Shown: positions 34,770 to 44,054 of the stretch, one piece after another
How the letters are laid out: the number at the start of each line of letters is the position of its first letter
Position numbering within the stretch: the stretch's first letter is position 1
Source of the DNA: Bacteroidota bacterium
Lineage (GTDB): Bacteria; Bacteroidota; Bacteroidia; Chitinophagales; LD1
Assembly: GCA_018267365.1 (NCBI GenBank)
Contig: JAFDYQ010000038.1
Span: 1 to 47,017 of the forward strand
DNA: 47,017 nucleotides
Direction: 5' to 3'
The notes under the pieces: generated by a model
What the model was told of the DNA's origin: nothing
Database searches by the model: none
What the model saw: the letters and a program-made list of their open reading frames with translations, nothing else
Position numbers and translations under genes: made by a program

Positions 34770-35640
34770 CTACTTCCATGCGGGTCATTTTGCCGAGCAC
34801 GATGGTGTTATTATCTGCTATATGCCCCGCGGGAAAATCAAAGCAAACCGGAAAGTCATACCCCTCTACATGCTCCCTGATGATCTCCTCTGCCGTCATC
34901 CCAAACGGGATTGTATTGTCCTTCATATCCGTCAGCCCGCCCACTACCAGACCGGCCAAATCGTGCAGCTTGCCCGAGCGTTTGAGGTTCATCATCATGC
35001 GGTCTACGTGATACAGGTACTCATCTATATCCTCCAGGTAGAGTATCTTATTTGCCGTATTAAAGCCCGACTTCGTACCCGTGATACTGTAGAGTATAGA
35101 CAGATTTCCCCCTATCATCACGCCCTTGGTAGCGCCTTTTCTATTGAGTGGGTTTGCAGGAAAACTGAACACCACTTCTTCGCCAAAAAGCTGCTTGCGC
35201 AAAGTCTCTATCGCACCCGGTGTATTCTTGGGAAAAAACACAGGTACGGTAGAGTGCATGGTCTGTACACCGAGTGTCTGATTGAGGTGTACATGTACAT
35301 AGGTCATATCACTGAAGCCGCAAAACCACTTCGGGTGAGTCAGCAGCCCGGTCCAGTCGATATTGTCCATCATCCGCACAGTGCCGTAGCCGCCGCGTGC
35401 GCACATGATAGCGCGTACATCAGGATCGCTCACAGCGGCCTGCAGGTCTGCCTCGCGCTCAGCGTCGGTGCCGGCAAACTGGTGATGCACCAACCCTATA
35501 GTTTTGCCCAGGCGTACCTTCAGCCCCCAGCTCTCAAATAGGCCGATGGCAGGCGTGATCTCCTCGATAGTTACCCTGCGTGCCGTACTAAGTATCACGA
35601 TGGTATCTCCGGCCCGCAGGTAAGGTGGACGTAGTAGCAT
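34744..35640 (-). CDS. LD-carboxypeptidase (LdcA-like, peptidase family S66)
   Basis: This 298-residue cytosolic serine peptidase releases the terminal D-alanine from tetrapeptide murein fragments during cell-wall recycling. It shows the S66 order: RPPYLRAGDTIVIL at the N-terminus, IMCARGGYGTVRMMD, WFCGFSDMTYVH with the presumed nucleophile S110, LYLEDIDEYLYHVDRMM with the catalytic glutamate, and PAGHIADNNTIVLG with the catalytic histidine. The frame is open to 35682, but I start at the ATG at 35640, where the conserved RPPxLxxGD block begins. It lacks a signal peptide. It is the first gene of the ldcA-pnuC-kinase operon. A microcin-immunity (MccF) role is possible for the family but less likely in this context. 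Confidence 0.9.
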   Translation of the reverse strand: MLLRPPYLRAGDTIVILSTARRVTIEEITPAIGLFESWGLKVRLGKTIGLVHHQFAGTDAEREADLQAAVSDPDVRAIMCARGGYGTVRMMDNIDWTGLLTHPKWFCGFSDMTYVHVHLNQTLGVQTMHSTVPVFFPKNTPGAIETLRKQLFGEEVVFSFPANPLNRKGATKGVMIGGNLSILYSITGTKSGFNTANKILYLEDIDEYLYHVDRMMMNLKRSGKLHDLAGLVVGGLTDMKDNTIPFGMTAEEIIREHVEGYDFPVCFDFPAGHIADNNTIVLGKMTRMEVGENNVTVR

Positions 35641-35762
35641 AGGGCAAAGAAAAGCCATATCGGGCAGACACCGCCGTGACATACACCCCGCCGGTATGTT
35701 AGTTTTACTTAAAAGTCCTCACTACAGGCAGGTGTACCGTGGCGGATTGCTTATTTTCCGAG

Positions 35763-37082
35763 ATGCTTATCATCAGAAAAGTCACTTTAGCCGTACTGCT
35801 GGCCGTATGCACGCTGCCTACCTTTGCCTATCAGCATATCGTATCCTGCACGCTGATACAGACACAGACCAAAGAAGATTTTGAAAAAACGCTGGAGAAA
35901 AGACATTTGCCCAAATCTATGGTGCCAATCAAAAATACCGTAGACGTCTACGATATTACCTATTACACCAAATGGCATGACGGTACTACCATCAAAGCCT
36001 CGGGGCTGTACTATCTGCCGCGCGACTCCCGCAAACCTGTGGCGGAGCTGCTCTATGATCATGGTACGCGCATTACCCGCGACAAGACCCGCAAGCCGGG
36101 TGGCGAGGAGAGTATTTGTCTTGCCTTTGCCATGGATGGCTATGCGGTGATGCAGCCAGACTATATCGGTCTGGGCACAGGAGACAAGTTTCACCTCTAT
36201 CAGCATGCCGAGAGTGAGGGGCAGGCTGGGGTAGATATGATCTTTGCCGCTCGTGAGCTGGACGACTCCCTTCATGTCCGCACCAGTGGACAGCTCTTCC
36301 TCACCGGCTACTCGCAGGGAGGCCATGCCTCTCTCGCTACCCTGCGCCTCATAGAGCAGCGCTATGCAGACAGGGTCCATGTGACTGCAGCCTCGCCCAT
36401 GAGCGGCGCGTATGATATGTGTGGTGTACAGGGAGAGGTCATGTTTCATCCCTACTCCCGTCCGCATTACCTGCCCTACCTTCTCTCCTCTTACAATGAG
36501 GTTTACCACTTCGTCCCTGATATCAATCAGATCTACAAGCACCCCTATGATTCACTCGTGCCACTGCTATTTGATGGCAGGCACAGCATCAATGCTATAG
36601 ACAAACAGCTCCCGGCAGTGCCTAAAGACATGATAGCTGACAAATTCCTCAACGCCTTTGTGGCAGATAGCAATCACCCCCTGCGTATCGCCTTGCGTGA
36701 AAACAGTCTCTGCGACTGGGCACCCCAGGCACCCGTACAGCTCTGCTACTGCGACAGTGACCAGCAGGTCACACCGCTCAACGCTATCGTGGCGTATAAA
36801 ACGATGAAGAGCATGGGTGCAAAGCATGTGACACTTCGCGAGGTGGCAAAGGACCTGAACCATGGCAGCTGCGCACCTATAGCCGCCTTATATACCAAGA
36901 TGTACTTTGACAGTTTCCGTCGGGGCAAAAAATATGGCGGCAAGGGCCCAGTCAAAGAACAGATAGTAGCCGGCATAGCTAAACGCATAGTCGAGAAAAA
37001 GGCGCAAAAAGACCGAGAAAAAAAGAAAGAAAAAGAACAGCACACAGCGGGTCAGGACGCCCTGCCCCGCAAGGAGGGCTGA
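35763..37082 (+). CDS. Secreted alpha/beta hydrolase (lipase/esterase-like)
   Basis: This 439-residue protein has a signal peptide (about 1-23) and an alpha/beta-hydrolase domain. The nucleophile elbow TGYSQGGHAS gives S184. D331 or D333 in CYCDSDQQVTPLN is the likely acid and H367 in DLNHGSC the likely base. LLYDHGTRI near 97-103 resembles the oxyanion-hole region. The layout resembles large secretory lipases of the LIP type; the substrate is unknown. The frame is open from 35739, but the ATG at 35763 gives the best signal peptide. The C-terminus ends in a lysine- and glutamate-rich tail followed by a segment encoded by an imperfect GGGTCAGG inverted repeat. There is no T9SS sorting domain. 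The stop is four bases from the stop of the convergent HEAT-repeat gene. Confidence 0.82.
   Translation: MLIIRKVTLAVLLAVCTLPTFAYQHIVSCTLIQTQTKEDFEKTLEKRHLPKSMVPIKNTVDVYDITYYTKWHDGTTIKASGLYYLPRDSRKPVAELLYDHGTRITRDKTRKPGGEESICLAFAMDGYAVMQPDYIGLGTGDKFHLYQHAESEGQAGVDMIFAARELDDSLHVRTSGQLFLTGYSQGGHASLATLRLIEQRYADRVHVTAASPMSGAYDMCGVQGEVMFHPYSRPHYLPYLLSSYNEVYHFVPDINQIYKHPYDSLVPLLFDGRHSINAIDKQLPAVPKDMIADKFLNAFVADSNHPLRIALRENSLCDWAPQAPVQLCYCDSDQQVTPLNAIVAYKTMKSMGAKHVTLREVAKDLNHGSCAPIAALYTKMYFDSFRRGKKYGGKGPVKEQIVAGIAKRIVEKKAQKDREKKKEKEQHTAGQDALPRKEG
37047..37070. repeat. Imperfect inverted repeat at the 3' end of the hydrolase gene
   Basis: Bases 37047-37056 and 37061-37070 pair at nine of ten positions around a four-base loop. 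The core GGGTCAGG is shared with the perfect palindrome at 27875-27904. Here it forms the last codons of a coding region, downstream of the lysine-rich tail. Confidence 0.55.
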
Positions 37083-37085
37083 TCT

Positions 37086-37841
37086 TCAAAGATTTTTGTC
37101 GATATACACTCTGGCTTCTTCCTGCGTCTTTACCGCAAAATCCTTGTACCTGTCATGCACATCTATGATCTCCTCCACGGCATCTGCCACCAGGTCTTTA
37201 TTATGCCAGCCGCGGAGGTCTGAGATGACTGTCTCGAGGCATCCTTCCTTGTAGGCTATCTGCCCTAGTACATGCACCAGCGTATCGCGCACTCTCCTGG
37301 TTTTATCATCTTGCAGTTCGCGCAGCAGCGGCAGGATATCCTGTGGGTGCGTACGACCCCGCAGTTCTATACCATGGCATATCTCCCGGCGTATTTCTTT
37401 ATCCTCATGGTGCAGGTATTTCTGCGCAAACGTTAGCACCGGCCTGGGGTTCTTCTCTCCCATTTTCTTCATCGACCCAATCACCGCATTTCTCACGGAG
37501 TGATGGGTGTCAAACAGCCCCTTATCCATAAACCCCTCTATGACCTCAAACTCCCTCATACCTATCTCACCGGCGGCATTGATCACTGTCTGGCGCACCT
37601 TCTCATTTTCCGCCAGGTATAGTTTACCCAGCAGCCTCAGTATCTTGCTCCGCAGCTTTTCTTCAGCATGATATATCTTACCCAGTGCCTGGTAGGCAGC
37701 CTTGCGGATATAGGTGTCTTCATCGGAGAAATACTTTTCAAAATGCTCCAAACCTCCTTTTTGTACATCTCCCAGCAACGCCGCGTGTATATCAGCCACT
37801 AGCTGTGCGCGCTCATTTTTATGCAGATCGTAGAAGGCCAT
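37086..37841 (-). CDS. HEAT-repeat protein
   Basis: This 251-residue, probably cytosolic protein is made of repeated helix pairs of about 35-40 residues, such as DEDTYIRKAAYQALGKIYHA, ENEKVRQTVINAAGEIGMRE, TRRVRDTLVHVLGQIAYKEG. The regular spacing of alanine, glycine and arginine fits HEAT or PBS-lyase-type repeats, which mediate protein-protein contacts. There is no catalytic motif and no partner can be named. The frame is open upstream to 38045, but that extension overlaps the divergent S41-like gene; the ATG at 37841 gives a compact start MAFYDLHKNERAQL. The 58-base divergent region to the next gene shows no consensus promoter. Confidence 0.85.
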   Translation of the reverse strand: MAFYDLHKNERAQLVADIHAALLGDVQKGGLEHFEKYFSDEDTYIRKAAYQALGKIYHAEEKLRSKILRLLGKLYLAENEKVRQTVINAAGEIGMREFEVIEGFMDKGLFDTHHSVRNAVIGSMKKMGEKNPRPVLTFAQKYLHHEDKEIRREICHGIELRGRTHPQDILPLLRELQDDKTRRVRDTLVHVLGQIAYKEGCLETVISDLRGWHNKDLVADAVEEIIDVHDRYKDFAVKTQEEARVYIDKNL

Positions 37842-37899
37842 GATTGTTATTTGACGGATAGAAATAGTATTTTGTAAAGTAAGCAAAACCACAACCCTG

Positions 37900-39363
37900 A
37901 TGAAATCGATTAGCCTTTTCTTCTTGCTCTCTTTTTCTCTGACGCTCTCTGCGCAGAAGATCACGCTGCAGGAGGAGTACGACCTGATACATAACTGGGG
38001 CGCACTGAAATACCTTGATCCGCAGCTATCATCCGGCGTGGTCAATATGGATAGCCTCCTCCTGTCTCGGTTCTACTCATCGCCCCATAGACTGGAAGCT
38101 CCCGCTTCCTTATTTACCCCACATACCAATAAAACCTTTTACACAACAGGCGGCTGTAAAAGCCTCGGCATCTGCTTCAAAAACGAAAAGATATACCCAA
38201 CCTCCTGTATAGACAGTGCTGGCTACAGAGTCCTCCTCATCGCGCGCTTTTGGACTATCATGCGCTACATGGCGCCGGACAGGCGTGCTGATGCAGCACG
38301 GTGGGATTCCGTGCTGATGCACACGCTCCACTGCGAGCGGGATGTCCACACGCGAGCTGCCTTTGACACGCTGTTGCTACAGCTATCTGCTCAGACGGAG
38401 GACCCTCACAGTTCGATTTTTGGCGGTGCTATAGGCTGGCTAGGAGAAAAATTCTCTCCGCCTATAGACATAGCCTGGATTGATAGCGGCTACTACATCA
38501 GTGCTGCCTATGACAGCGCCTATACCCGCTACATCGGTAGCCATATTTCAGCCATCAATGGCCAGCCTGTTCAGGACTTCATTACTTCACAAGAACGCTA
38601 CATAGCCGGAAAAGGTCAGGCATATATCAGCCTACATATATCTAGTATTTACCTCCTTCCTGGTGACTCCGGCAGTACTTTGCAGCTCAGTCTCCAGAAT
38701 GGTGAGCGCATCCGTTTGGTGAGGTCGCTTCCATATGATATGTACATGGCACAGAAGCGAGAGTCCCAAAAACATGATGAGCAGACTGGCCTCTCTCGGG
38801 ATAGCATCCTCTATATAAACCTGCATCACCCCGTGCGCAAGTCATGGCTAAGGAAGCAACTCAAACTAGCCAAAGCGACCATCCTAGATATCCGCCAATA
38901 TCCTGACTGGAGCAACGCCAATATCCTCCCCTACTTTCTCGACAAAAAGGCGCCCGGCTGCAAGAGTATGTTTGCAGACCTCAAGCATCTCGCCCTGGAC
39001 GAAACGTATGCGCAACGCTGGCCCGCCAGAGCCGGACATCCCGTCAGGATATTTATCCTGATCACAGAAAGCACCATCAGCCGCAGCGAATATTTTGCTG
39101 CTATTCTAAAAACTTACAACTCCACGGCCTGTCTGGTAGGTAGGCAAACCGTAGGTGCCATGGGCGAGTTCTTATACGTCCCTATGTACGGAGATCTGTC
39201 TACCGGCTTTACCTTCGGCGAAGTGACATTTGAAGGTAGGTCATATTTCAAAAAAGGCCTCACACCTGACCTAGTAGTTTATCCGCAGCCAGAAGACCTG
39301 CATGCTGGTCATGACAGGCTACTGGATGCAGCAATGGAGAGGGCTAAACACATTGGTCATTAG
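37900..39363 (+). CDS. S41 family peptidase-like exported protein
   Basis: This 487-residue protein has a signal peptide (about 1-18, ending LSAQ). The middle contains a PDZ-like stretch (YIGSHISAINGQPVQDF, then GDSGSTLQLSLQNGERIRLVR). The C-terminal part shows S41 landmarks: SILYINLHHP, AKATILDIRQYPDW, RIFILITESTISRSEYFAAIL with candidate catalytic serines, VGRQTVGAMGEF and a final FKKGLTPDLVVYPQPED. These fit the tail-specific or C-terminal-processing protease family; GLTPDxxV is typical. Overall similarity to canonical members appears weak, so activity is uncertain. It is divergent from the HEAT-repeat gene and lies 34 bases before metG, possibly co-transcribed. Confidence 0.8.
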   Translation: MKSISLFFLLSFSLTLSAQKITLQEEYDLIHNWGALKYLDPQLSSGVVNMDSLLLSRFYSSPHRLEAPASLFTPHTNKTFYTTGGCKSLGICFKNEKIYPTSCIDSAGYRVLLIARFWTIMRYMAPDRRADAARWDSVLMHTLHCERDVHTRAAFDTLLLQLSAQTEDPHSSIFGGAIGWLGEKFSPPIDIAWIDSGYYISAAYDSAYTRYIGSHISAINGQPVQDFITSQERYIAGKGQAYISLHISSIYLLPGDSGSTLQLSLQNGERIRLVRSLPYDMYMAQKRESQKHDEQTGLSRDSILYINLHHPVRKSWLRKQLKLAKATILDIRQYPDWSNANILPYFLDKKAPGCKSMFADLKHLALDETYAQRWPARAGHPVRIFILITESTISRSEYFAAILKTYNSTACLVGRQTVGAMGEFLYVPMYGDLSTGFTFGEVTFEGRSYFKKGLTPDLVVYPQPEDLHAGHDRLLDAAMERAKHIGH

Positions 39364-39397
39364 CGAAATCATAGGAATATCATAATTTGCGCAGCAT

Positions 39398-41458
39398 ATG
39401 AGCAACTGGAAAAGATATACCATCACAGCGGCCCTGCCCTATGCCAATGGCCCGGTCCACATCGGCCACCTGGCCGGCTGCTACCTGCCGTCAGATACCT
39501 ATGTGCGCTATCTCCGCGCCAATAAAAAAGACGTCATCTTCATCTGCGGCAGTGATGAACATGGCGTGCCTATCACCATCTCTGCTCGCCGCGAAGGTGT
39601 GACGCCGCAGCAAATCGTGGACAAGTATCACAAGATCATGGGCGATGCCTTCCGTGAGTTTGGCATTTCTTTCAGCATTTATTCGCGTACCTCTTCCGTG
39701 ACTCACAAGCAGACTGCGTCCGCCTTTTTCCGCAAGTTGTATGATGAGGGCAAGTTTACGGAGCAAGAGACCGATCAGTACTATGACGAGGAGGCGAAGC
39801 AATTTCTCGCTGACCGCTACATCATAGGCACCTGCCCTGTCTGTGGCAATGAGAATGCCTACGGCGACCAGTGTGAGAACTGCGGTACCTCGCTCTCACC
39901 TACTGACCTGATCAACCCTCGTTCTACGCTATCCGGCGCAAAACCAGTGCTACGCAAGACCAAAAACTGGTTTCTCCCGCTGGACAAAATGCAGCCGGAG
40001 ATAACCGCATATATAGACAGCCACAAGGACTGGAAGGTGAACGTCTATGGACAGTGCAAGAGCTGGCTCGACACCGGTGACGGTCTGCAACCGCGCTCTA
40101 TGACACGCGATCTGGACTGGGGTGTACCCGTACCGGTAGAGGGTGCTACAGGCAAGGTGCTGTACGTCTGGTTTGACGCGCCGATCGGCTATATCTCGGC
40201 TACCAAGGAGCTGCTGCCTGACACCTGGGAGACTTATTGGAAAGATAAAGACACACGCCTTATCCACTTCATCGGCAAAGATAATATTGTCTTCCACTGC
40301 ATCATCTTCCCGGGTATGTTGATGGAGCACGGCGAGTTTATAGTAGCAGATAATGTACCTGCCAATGAGTTTCTCAATCTGGAGGGCAGTAAACTCTCTA
40401 CCTCGCGCGGTTGGGCGGTCTGGCTACACGAGTATCTGCGTGACTTTCCTGACAGGCAGGACGAGCTGCGCTACGTGCTTACCTCTATCGCACCGGAGAC
40501 TAAGGACTCCGAGTTTACCTGGAAAGACTACCAGACCCGTGTCAATAGTGAGCTGGTAGGCATCTTTGGCAATCTGGTCAACCGCGTGCTCGTACTGACC
40601 GATAAATTCTTTGATAATAAGGTGCCTCAGGGCCGGGAAAATACTGAGCTGAAAGCTTTCCTCGCAGAGCAGCACAAAAAGGTATCCGACTCTCTGGAAA
40701 ATTTCCGTTTCCGCGAAGCGCTGAGCGAAGTGATGAACGTAGCCCGCTACGGCAATCAACTTTTGTCTGAAAAAGAGCCTTGGAAGACGATCAAGACTGA
40801 CAAAGACCTGACCGCTGCCATCCTCTATGATGGCCTCCAGATCATAGCCAATCTGGCCATTCTCTGCGAGCCCTTCCTGCCATTCACATCACAGAAGATA
40901 TTTGAGATGATACAGATAGATGGCACGGCTCTGACCTGGGCAGATGCTGGCAGGACCGATCTTTTGCCGGTCGGCCACCTCCTGGGCAAAGCCGCTCTCC
41001 TCTATCAGAAAATAGAAGACGAGCCGATACAGGCCCAGATAGATAAACTAAACGCTACTAAAAAACCGGCTACCGCTCCGATAGCCGTAGAAACCAACAA
41101 AAAGAAAATGGAAGAAAGCAGTGCACCGAAACCCGAGATCACCTTTGACGACTTTGTCAAAATAGACCTCCGCGTAGGTACGATCCTCACTGCGGAGAAG
41201 GTGGAGAAAGCAGATAAGCTGCTGAAACTGACAGTGGATATAGGCTACGAGACACGCACCATCGTCTCCGGTATCGCAGAGCACTTCAAACCGGAAGAAC
41301 TCATAGGCCAGCAGGTATCTGTAGTGGCGAACCTAGCCCCGCGCAAGCTGCGCGGCATAGAATCCAAGGGCATGATACTACTGGCGGAGGACAGTGCCGG
41401 AAAGTTAATATTTGCTATACCGAAAAATTCCACCGAAAATGGTAGCATTATCAGATAG
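39398..41458 (+). CDS. metG: Methionyl-tRNA synthetase
   Basis: This 686-residue class I synthetase charges tRNA-Met. The HIGH motif is at residues 21-24 ([15 protein letters not shown]). The zinc knuckle has four cysteines at 146, 149, 159 and 162 ([17 protein letters not shown]). The KMSKS loop is the variant KLSTS at 332-336 ([15 protein letters not shown]). A helical anticodon-binding region follows, then a lysine-rich linker and an EMAP-type tRNA-binding OB-fold (about 575-686, [16 protein letters not shown]), which also promotes dimerisation. Length matches the long, tailed bacterial MetG form. The variant KMSKS is, to my knowledge, common among Bacteroidota enzymes, so I do not read it as a defect. 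The stop is followed by a T-rich stretch without a clear stem. Confidence 0.97.
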   Translation: MSNWKRYTITAALPYANGPVHIGHLAGCYLPSDTYVRYLRANKKDVIFICGSDEHGVPITISARREGVTPQQIVDKYHKIMGDAFREFGISFSIYSRTSSVTHKQTASAFFRKLYDEGKFTEQETDQYYDEEAKQFLADRYIIGTCPVCGNENAYGDQCENCGTSLSPTDLINPRSTLSGAKPVLRKTKNWFLPLDKMQPEITAYIDSHKDWKVNVYGQCKSWLDTGDGLQPRSMTRDLDWGVPVPVEGATGKVLYVWFDAPIGYISATKELLPDTWETYWKDKDTRLIHFIGKDNIVFHCIIFPGMLMEHGEFIVADNVPANEFLNLEGSKLSTSRGWAVWLHEYLRDFPDRQDELRYVLTSIAPETKDSEFTWKDYQTRVNSELVGIFGNLVNRVLVLTDKFFDNKVPQGRENTELKAFLAEQHKKVSDSLENFRFREALSEVMNVARYGNQLLSEKEPWKTIKTDKDLTAAILYDGLQIIANLAILCEPFLPFTSQKIFEMIQIDGTALTWADAGRTDLLPVGHLLGKAALLYQKIEDEPIQAQIDKLNATKKPATAPIAVETNKKKMEESSAPKPEITFDDFVKIDLRVGTILTAEKVEKADKLLKLTVDIGYETRTIVSGIAEHFKPEELIGQQVSVVANLAPRKLRGIESKGMILLAEDSAGKLIFAIPKNSTENGSIIR

Positions 41459-41507
41459 CTTTTTTTATTTTTAATAATACATTAACGTTAAACTAATTAA
41501 CAGCATT

Positions 41508-42707
41508 ATGAAAAAAATTCTCTACTCAGCGCTTCTCTCTGTCGCTGCTATGGGCTGGATGCAGTCTGCGTCTGCACAGTGTGATGGCCAGCGCTATTAC
41601 AGCAAGATTTTCTCAGACGTAGATAGTACTACGTCTACGTATACTGATACTGCGGTGACCACACAGGCTATCACAGTATACGAGCCGCACGGCGATACAG
41701 CCTCCAGTAGACGTACCATCCTACTCATACACGGAGGTAGTTTTGTGGGCGGCACCCGCAAAGATGCTTTTATACAGTACATGTGCTATGAATTTGCCAA
41801 GCGTGGCTATGTGACAGCTTCTATTGATTATCGCCTTATACCTATCGCTCAGGGCGCAGTACTGCTAGACTCTACGCAAGCATTCCCCTATGTGATCAAG
41901 TCTATATCTGATGGCAAGGCCGCTGTGAGATTCCTGAAAAGATATGCATCTACATATAGGATCGATACTAACTGGCTGGTCATGGGTGGCGAGTCTGCAG
42001 GCGCTCTGATAGCCAACCATATCGCCTATGTAGGCAGTGTCAGCGAGGCTACTCCGCTGCTCGCCTCTGCATTTGCGAGTGTAGGCGGTTTTGATGGCAA
42101 TAGCGGTAATCCTGGCTACTCTATTAATACTAAAGCCCTCCTGAACCTGGCCGGTGCACTGCTCTATACAGGTTTCATAGATGCCTCTGACCATGAGCCG
42201 ATCTACAGCGCTCAGGGCGATGCTGACCAGACAGTACCATACAACTGTGCCAATGTACTGGGCGGAACTTCTAATATCCAAATGTGTGGTGCAGGCGCTA
42301 TGAAGCCGGTACTGGACAACTTTGGTATCACCAATCAGCTGCATACCTTCCCTGGTGACCCTCACGTGCCATGGGAGTCTGACAATGCCAAGAGGGATAT
42401 CGTAGAGAGCGAGTCTGCACTCTTCCTCTATCAGCTCGAGTGCCCTACTTTCACAGCTATCAACGAAGTAAGCAATGTAAAGGTAGGTCTCTATCCTAAC
42501 CCCGCCTCCAGCCAGATCACTATAGCTGCAGATGCCAATATGGAAAGCATCAGCGTAGTAGACATGCTGGGCCGTACAGTATCTACTACTACGGTGAATG
42601 GCACTGATGGCAAAGTAGATGTATCTAGCTTGAGCACTGGAGTATATACCGCCAGGATCAATCTCAAGGCTGGTGGCAGCATCGCAAAGACCTTCTCAGT
42701 CAAGTAA
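41508..42707 (+). CDS. Secreted alpha/beta hydrolase (esterase) with T9SS type A sorting domain
   Basis: This 399-residue protein has a signal peptide (1-24, ending SASAQ). An esterase/lipase domain shows ILLIHGGSFVGG (oxyanion hole, HGG at 75-77), VMGGESAGALIAN with nucleophile S163, and FPGDPHVPWESD with the likely catalytic histidine. The final about 75 residues form the Por secretion type A sorting domain: VGLYPNPASSQITI, ISVVDMLGRTV, VDVSSLSTGVYTARI and the end KTFSVK. The enzyme should be exported through the T9SS and released or anchored at the surface; the ester substrate is unknown. It is followed by a strong terminator, so it is probably expressed alone or with metG. Confidence 0.9.
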   Translation: MKKILYSALLSVAAMGWMQSASAQCDGQRYYSKIFSDVDSTTSTYTDTAVTTQAITVYEPHGDTASSRRTILLIHGGSFVGGTRKDAFIQYMCYEFAKRGYVTASIDYRLIPIAQGAVLLDSTQAFPYVIKSISDGKAAVRFLKRYASTYRIDTNWLVMGGESAGALIANHIAYVGSVSEATPLLASAFASVGGFDGNSGNPGYSINTKALLNLAGALLYTGFIDASDHEPIYSAQGDADQTVPYNCANVLGGTSNIQMCGAGAMKPVLDNFGITNQLHTFPGDPHVPWESDNAKRDIVESESALFLYQLECPTFTAINEVSNVKVGLYPNPASSQITIAADANMESISVVDMLGRTVSTTTVNGTDGKVDVSSLSTGVYTARINLKAGGSIAKTFSVK

Positions 42708-42729
42708 AATTTAAAATATATCCATAAGG

Positions 42730-42773
42730 ATCCCGGGCACCTGCAAAAAAGTGTCCGGGATTTTTTATTTTTG
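42730..42773 (+). terminator. Rho-independent terminator of the esterase gene
   Basis: An 11-base stem (42730-42740 with 42751-42761, containing one G-U pair) closes a loop of ten bases (CTGCAAAAAA) and is followed by TTTTTATTTTT. It ends 18 bases before the tRNA gene. Confidence 0.92.
42766..42773 (+). promoter_or_regulatory. Possible -7 box for the tRNA-Arg gene, inside the terminator tail
   Basis: The octamer TATTTTTG fits TAnnTTTG exactly and lies 18 bases before the mature tRNA. It coincides with the T-run of the upstream terminator. No TTTG is seen at the -33 position, so this is a weak call. Confidence 0.35.
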
Positions 42774-42791
42774 GCGACCCGCATACGGAGA

Positions 42792-42863
42792 GGTCTCATA
42801 GTTCAACGGATAGAATAGAAGTTTCCTAAACTTTAGATGCAGGTTCGATTCCTGCTGAGACCA
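42792..42863 (+). tRNA. tRNA-Arg (anticodon CCT)
   Basis: A complete 72-base cloverleaf can be folded. The acceptor stem GGTCTCA/TGAGACC is perfect, the D stem is GTTC/GAAT (one G-U), and the anticodon stem is GAAGT/ACTTT with loop TTCCTAA. The T arm GCAGG-TTCGATT-CCTGC is perfect, and the discriminator base is A. Anticodon CCT at 42825-42827 reads the arginine codon AGG. The 3' CCA is not encoded. Confidence 0.95.
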
Positions 42864-42902
42864 CACTACTTTTGGAGCGTACAGGGGGCTAATCCACCAT
42901 AC

Positions 42903-44054
42903 ATGAAGATCCTTTACCTCTCAGATCATGGTCCCTACGCCAGCACCTTCATTCGTCAGGATGTCGAGCAATTTGCACGTACGCAGCAGGCTCATTATGG
43001 TTGCTTTGTGGCAGACAAAGATTACTCAGGTAAGACTATTGCATCCACTACTCTCGATTATCCGGTCGCATCGTTGAAGACACGCATACTGGCTCGTCTT
43101 GAGAATGCAGATATCTACTTTAGCCTGCGCGATCGTGATTTCGCCCGGCGGCTGCAGGGATTGATCGATAGTCAGCAGCCTGATATCATCCACATTCAGT
43201 TTGCATATGAGGGTTTCAAATTTTTCGACAATATAGAAACTACGTTGCCCGTAGTGGTCAATTTCCGCGGCTACGATGCCTCATCCAAACTGCGCTACAA
43301 GCGCTACGCAGAGAAACTAAAGCAGGTACTTTCCCGCCCTAATGTTTTCCCTGTATTTGTCTGCGAGGCCTTGAGAGGAAACCTGGAGCAACACGGCATC
43401 TCGGTGCGACCTGACCATCTGATACTCTACACGGGCATTCAGCTTCACCGGTTCAAAAAGACAAACTATTCACCTCCTGCCATCCCTACATTTGTTCAGG
43501 TCAGCTCTTTTGAGCTAAAAAAGGGCCATGAAATCACACTCCGTGCCTTTGCCAAAATGCTGGCAGCTACCGGCCGGCGGGATGTCAGGATGATACTCAT
43601 AGGCACCGGCCCTACGCTGGAGGCTACTAAAGAGCTGGTGGTAGCACTAGGTCTGTCAGGCTTAGTAGATTTCCCCGGCAAAAAGGGGCACGATGAGATC
43701 ATACCCTATCTGGATAATGCTACAGCATTTGTGCACCACAGCCTCACCGCCGCCAATGGCAATATGGAGGGCATACCCAATGCGGTGATAGAGGCTATGG
43801 CTATGGAGCTGCCCGTACTCACTACCTATCATGCGGGCATACCGGAGGCTGTAGAGCCGGGCGTCAATGGGCTGCTATGCGCCGAGGGAGATATAGATAC
43901 CTATGCCCTGCAGATGGCAGAGATCCTGACCTGGGGCTACAAAAAGGAAAACCGCGAGAGAGTGGAGCGGCAATTCTCATTTGAAAAGCACGTACAAAAG
44001 CTGGAAAGTTTTTATAAGTTCGTCATGAGCGAAAATCAAAAACAGCGCAAATGA
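42903..44054 (+). CDS. Glycosyltransferase family 4-like (GT-B fold)
   Basis: This 383-residue cytosolic or membrane-associated enzyme starts MKILYLSDHGPYASTF. The N-terminal acceptor half includes IIHIQFAYEG and VVNFRGYDASSK. The C-terminal donor half holds FVQVSSFELKKGHEITLRAF and MILIGTGPTLEATKELV. The EX7E-type region EGIPNAVIEAMAMELPVLTT with IPEAVEPGVNGLL binds the nucleotide sugar. It likely adds a hexose to a surface polysaccharide or lipid; donor and acceptor are not predictable. The frame is open from 42837, but that ATG lies inside the tRNA gene, so the ATG at 42903 is chosen. The stop overlaps the next start (ATGA), coupling it to the epimerase. Confidence 0.9.
   Translation: MKILYLSDHGPYASTFIRQDVEQFARTQQAHYGCFVADKDYSGKTIASTTLDYPVASLKTRILARLENADIYFSLRDRDFARRLQGLIDSQQPDIIHIQFAYEGFKFFDNIETTLPVVVNFRGYDASSKLRYKRYAEKLKQVLSRPNVFPVFVCEALRGNLEQHGISVRPDHLILYTGIQLHRFKKTNYSPPAIPTFVQVSSFELKKGHEITLRAFAKMLAATGRRDVRMILIGTGPTLEATKELVVALGLSGLVDFPGKKGHDEIIPYLDNATAFVHHSLTAANGNMEGIPNAVIEAMAMELPVLTTYHAGIPEAVEPGVNGLLCAEGDIDTYALQMAEILTWGYKKENRERVERQFSFEKHVQKLESFYKFVMSENQKQRK

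Noticed and set aside
35641..35762. Promoter TAGTTTTA at 35700-35707 for the alpha/beta hydrolase
   Set aside because: The last base departs from TAnnTTTG and no -33 box is present at the right spacing.
37842..38045. Longer N-terminus for the HEAT-repeat protein
   Set aside because: The extension is antisense to the signal-peptide region of the S41-like gene and contains no repeat or recognisable domain.
39364..39397. Possible -7 box (CATAATTTG) directly before metG
   Set aside because: It has one base too few between TA and TTTG and lies only a few bases from the start codon; co-transcription with the upstream gene is simpler.
42837..42902. Upstream in-frame start of the glycosyltransferase
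   Set aside because: This ATG is within the variable-loop and T-arm region of tRNA-Arg, and the encoded residues are not part of the family's N-terminus.
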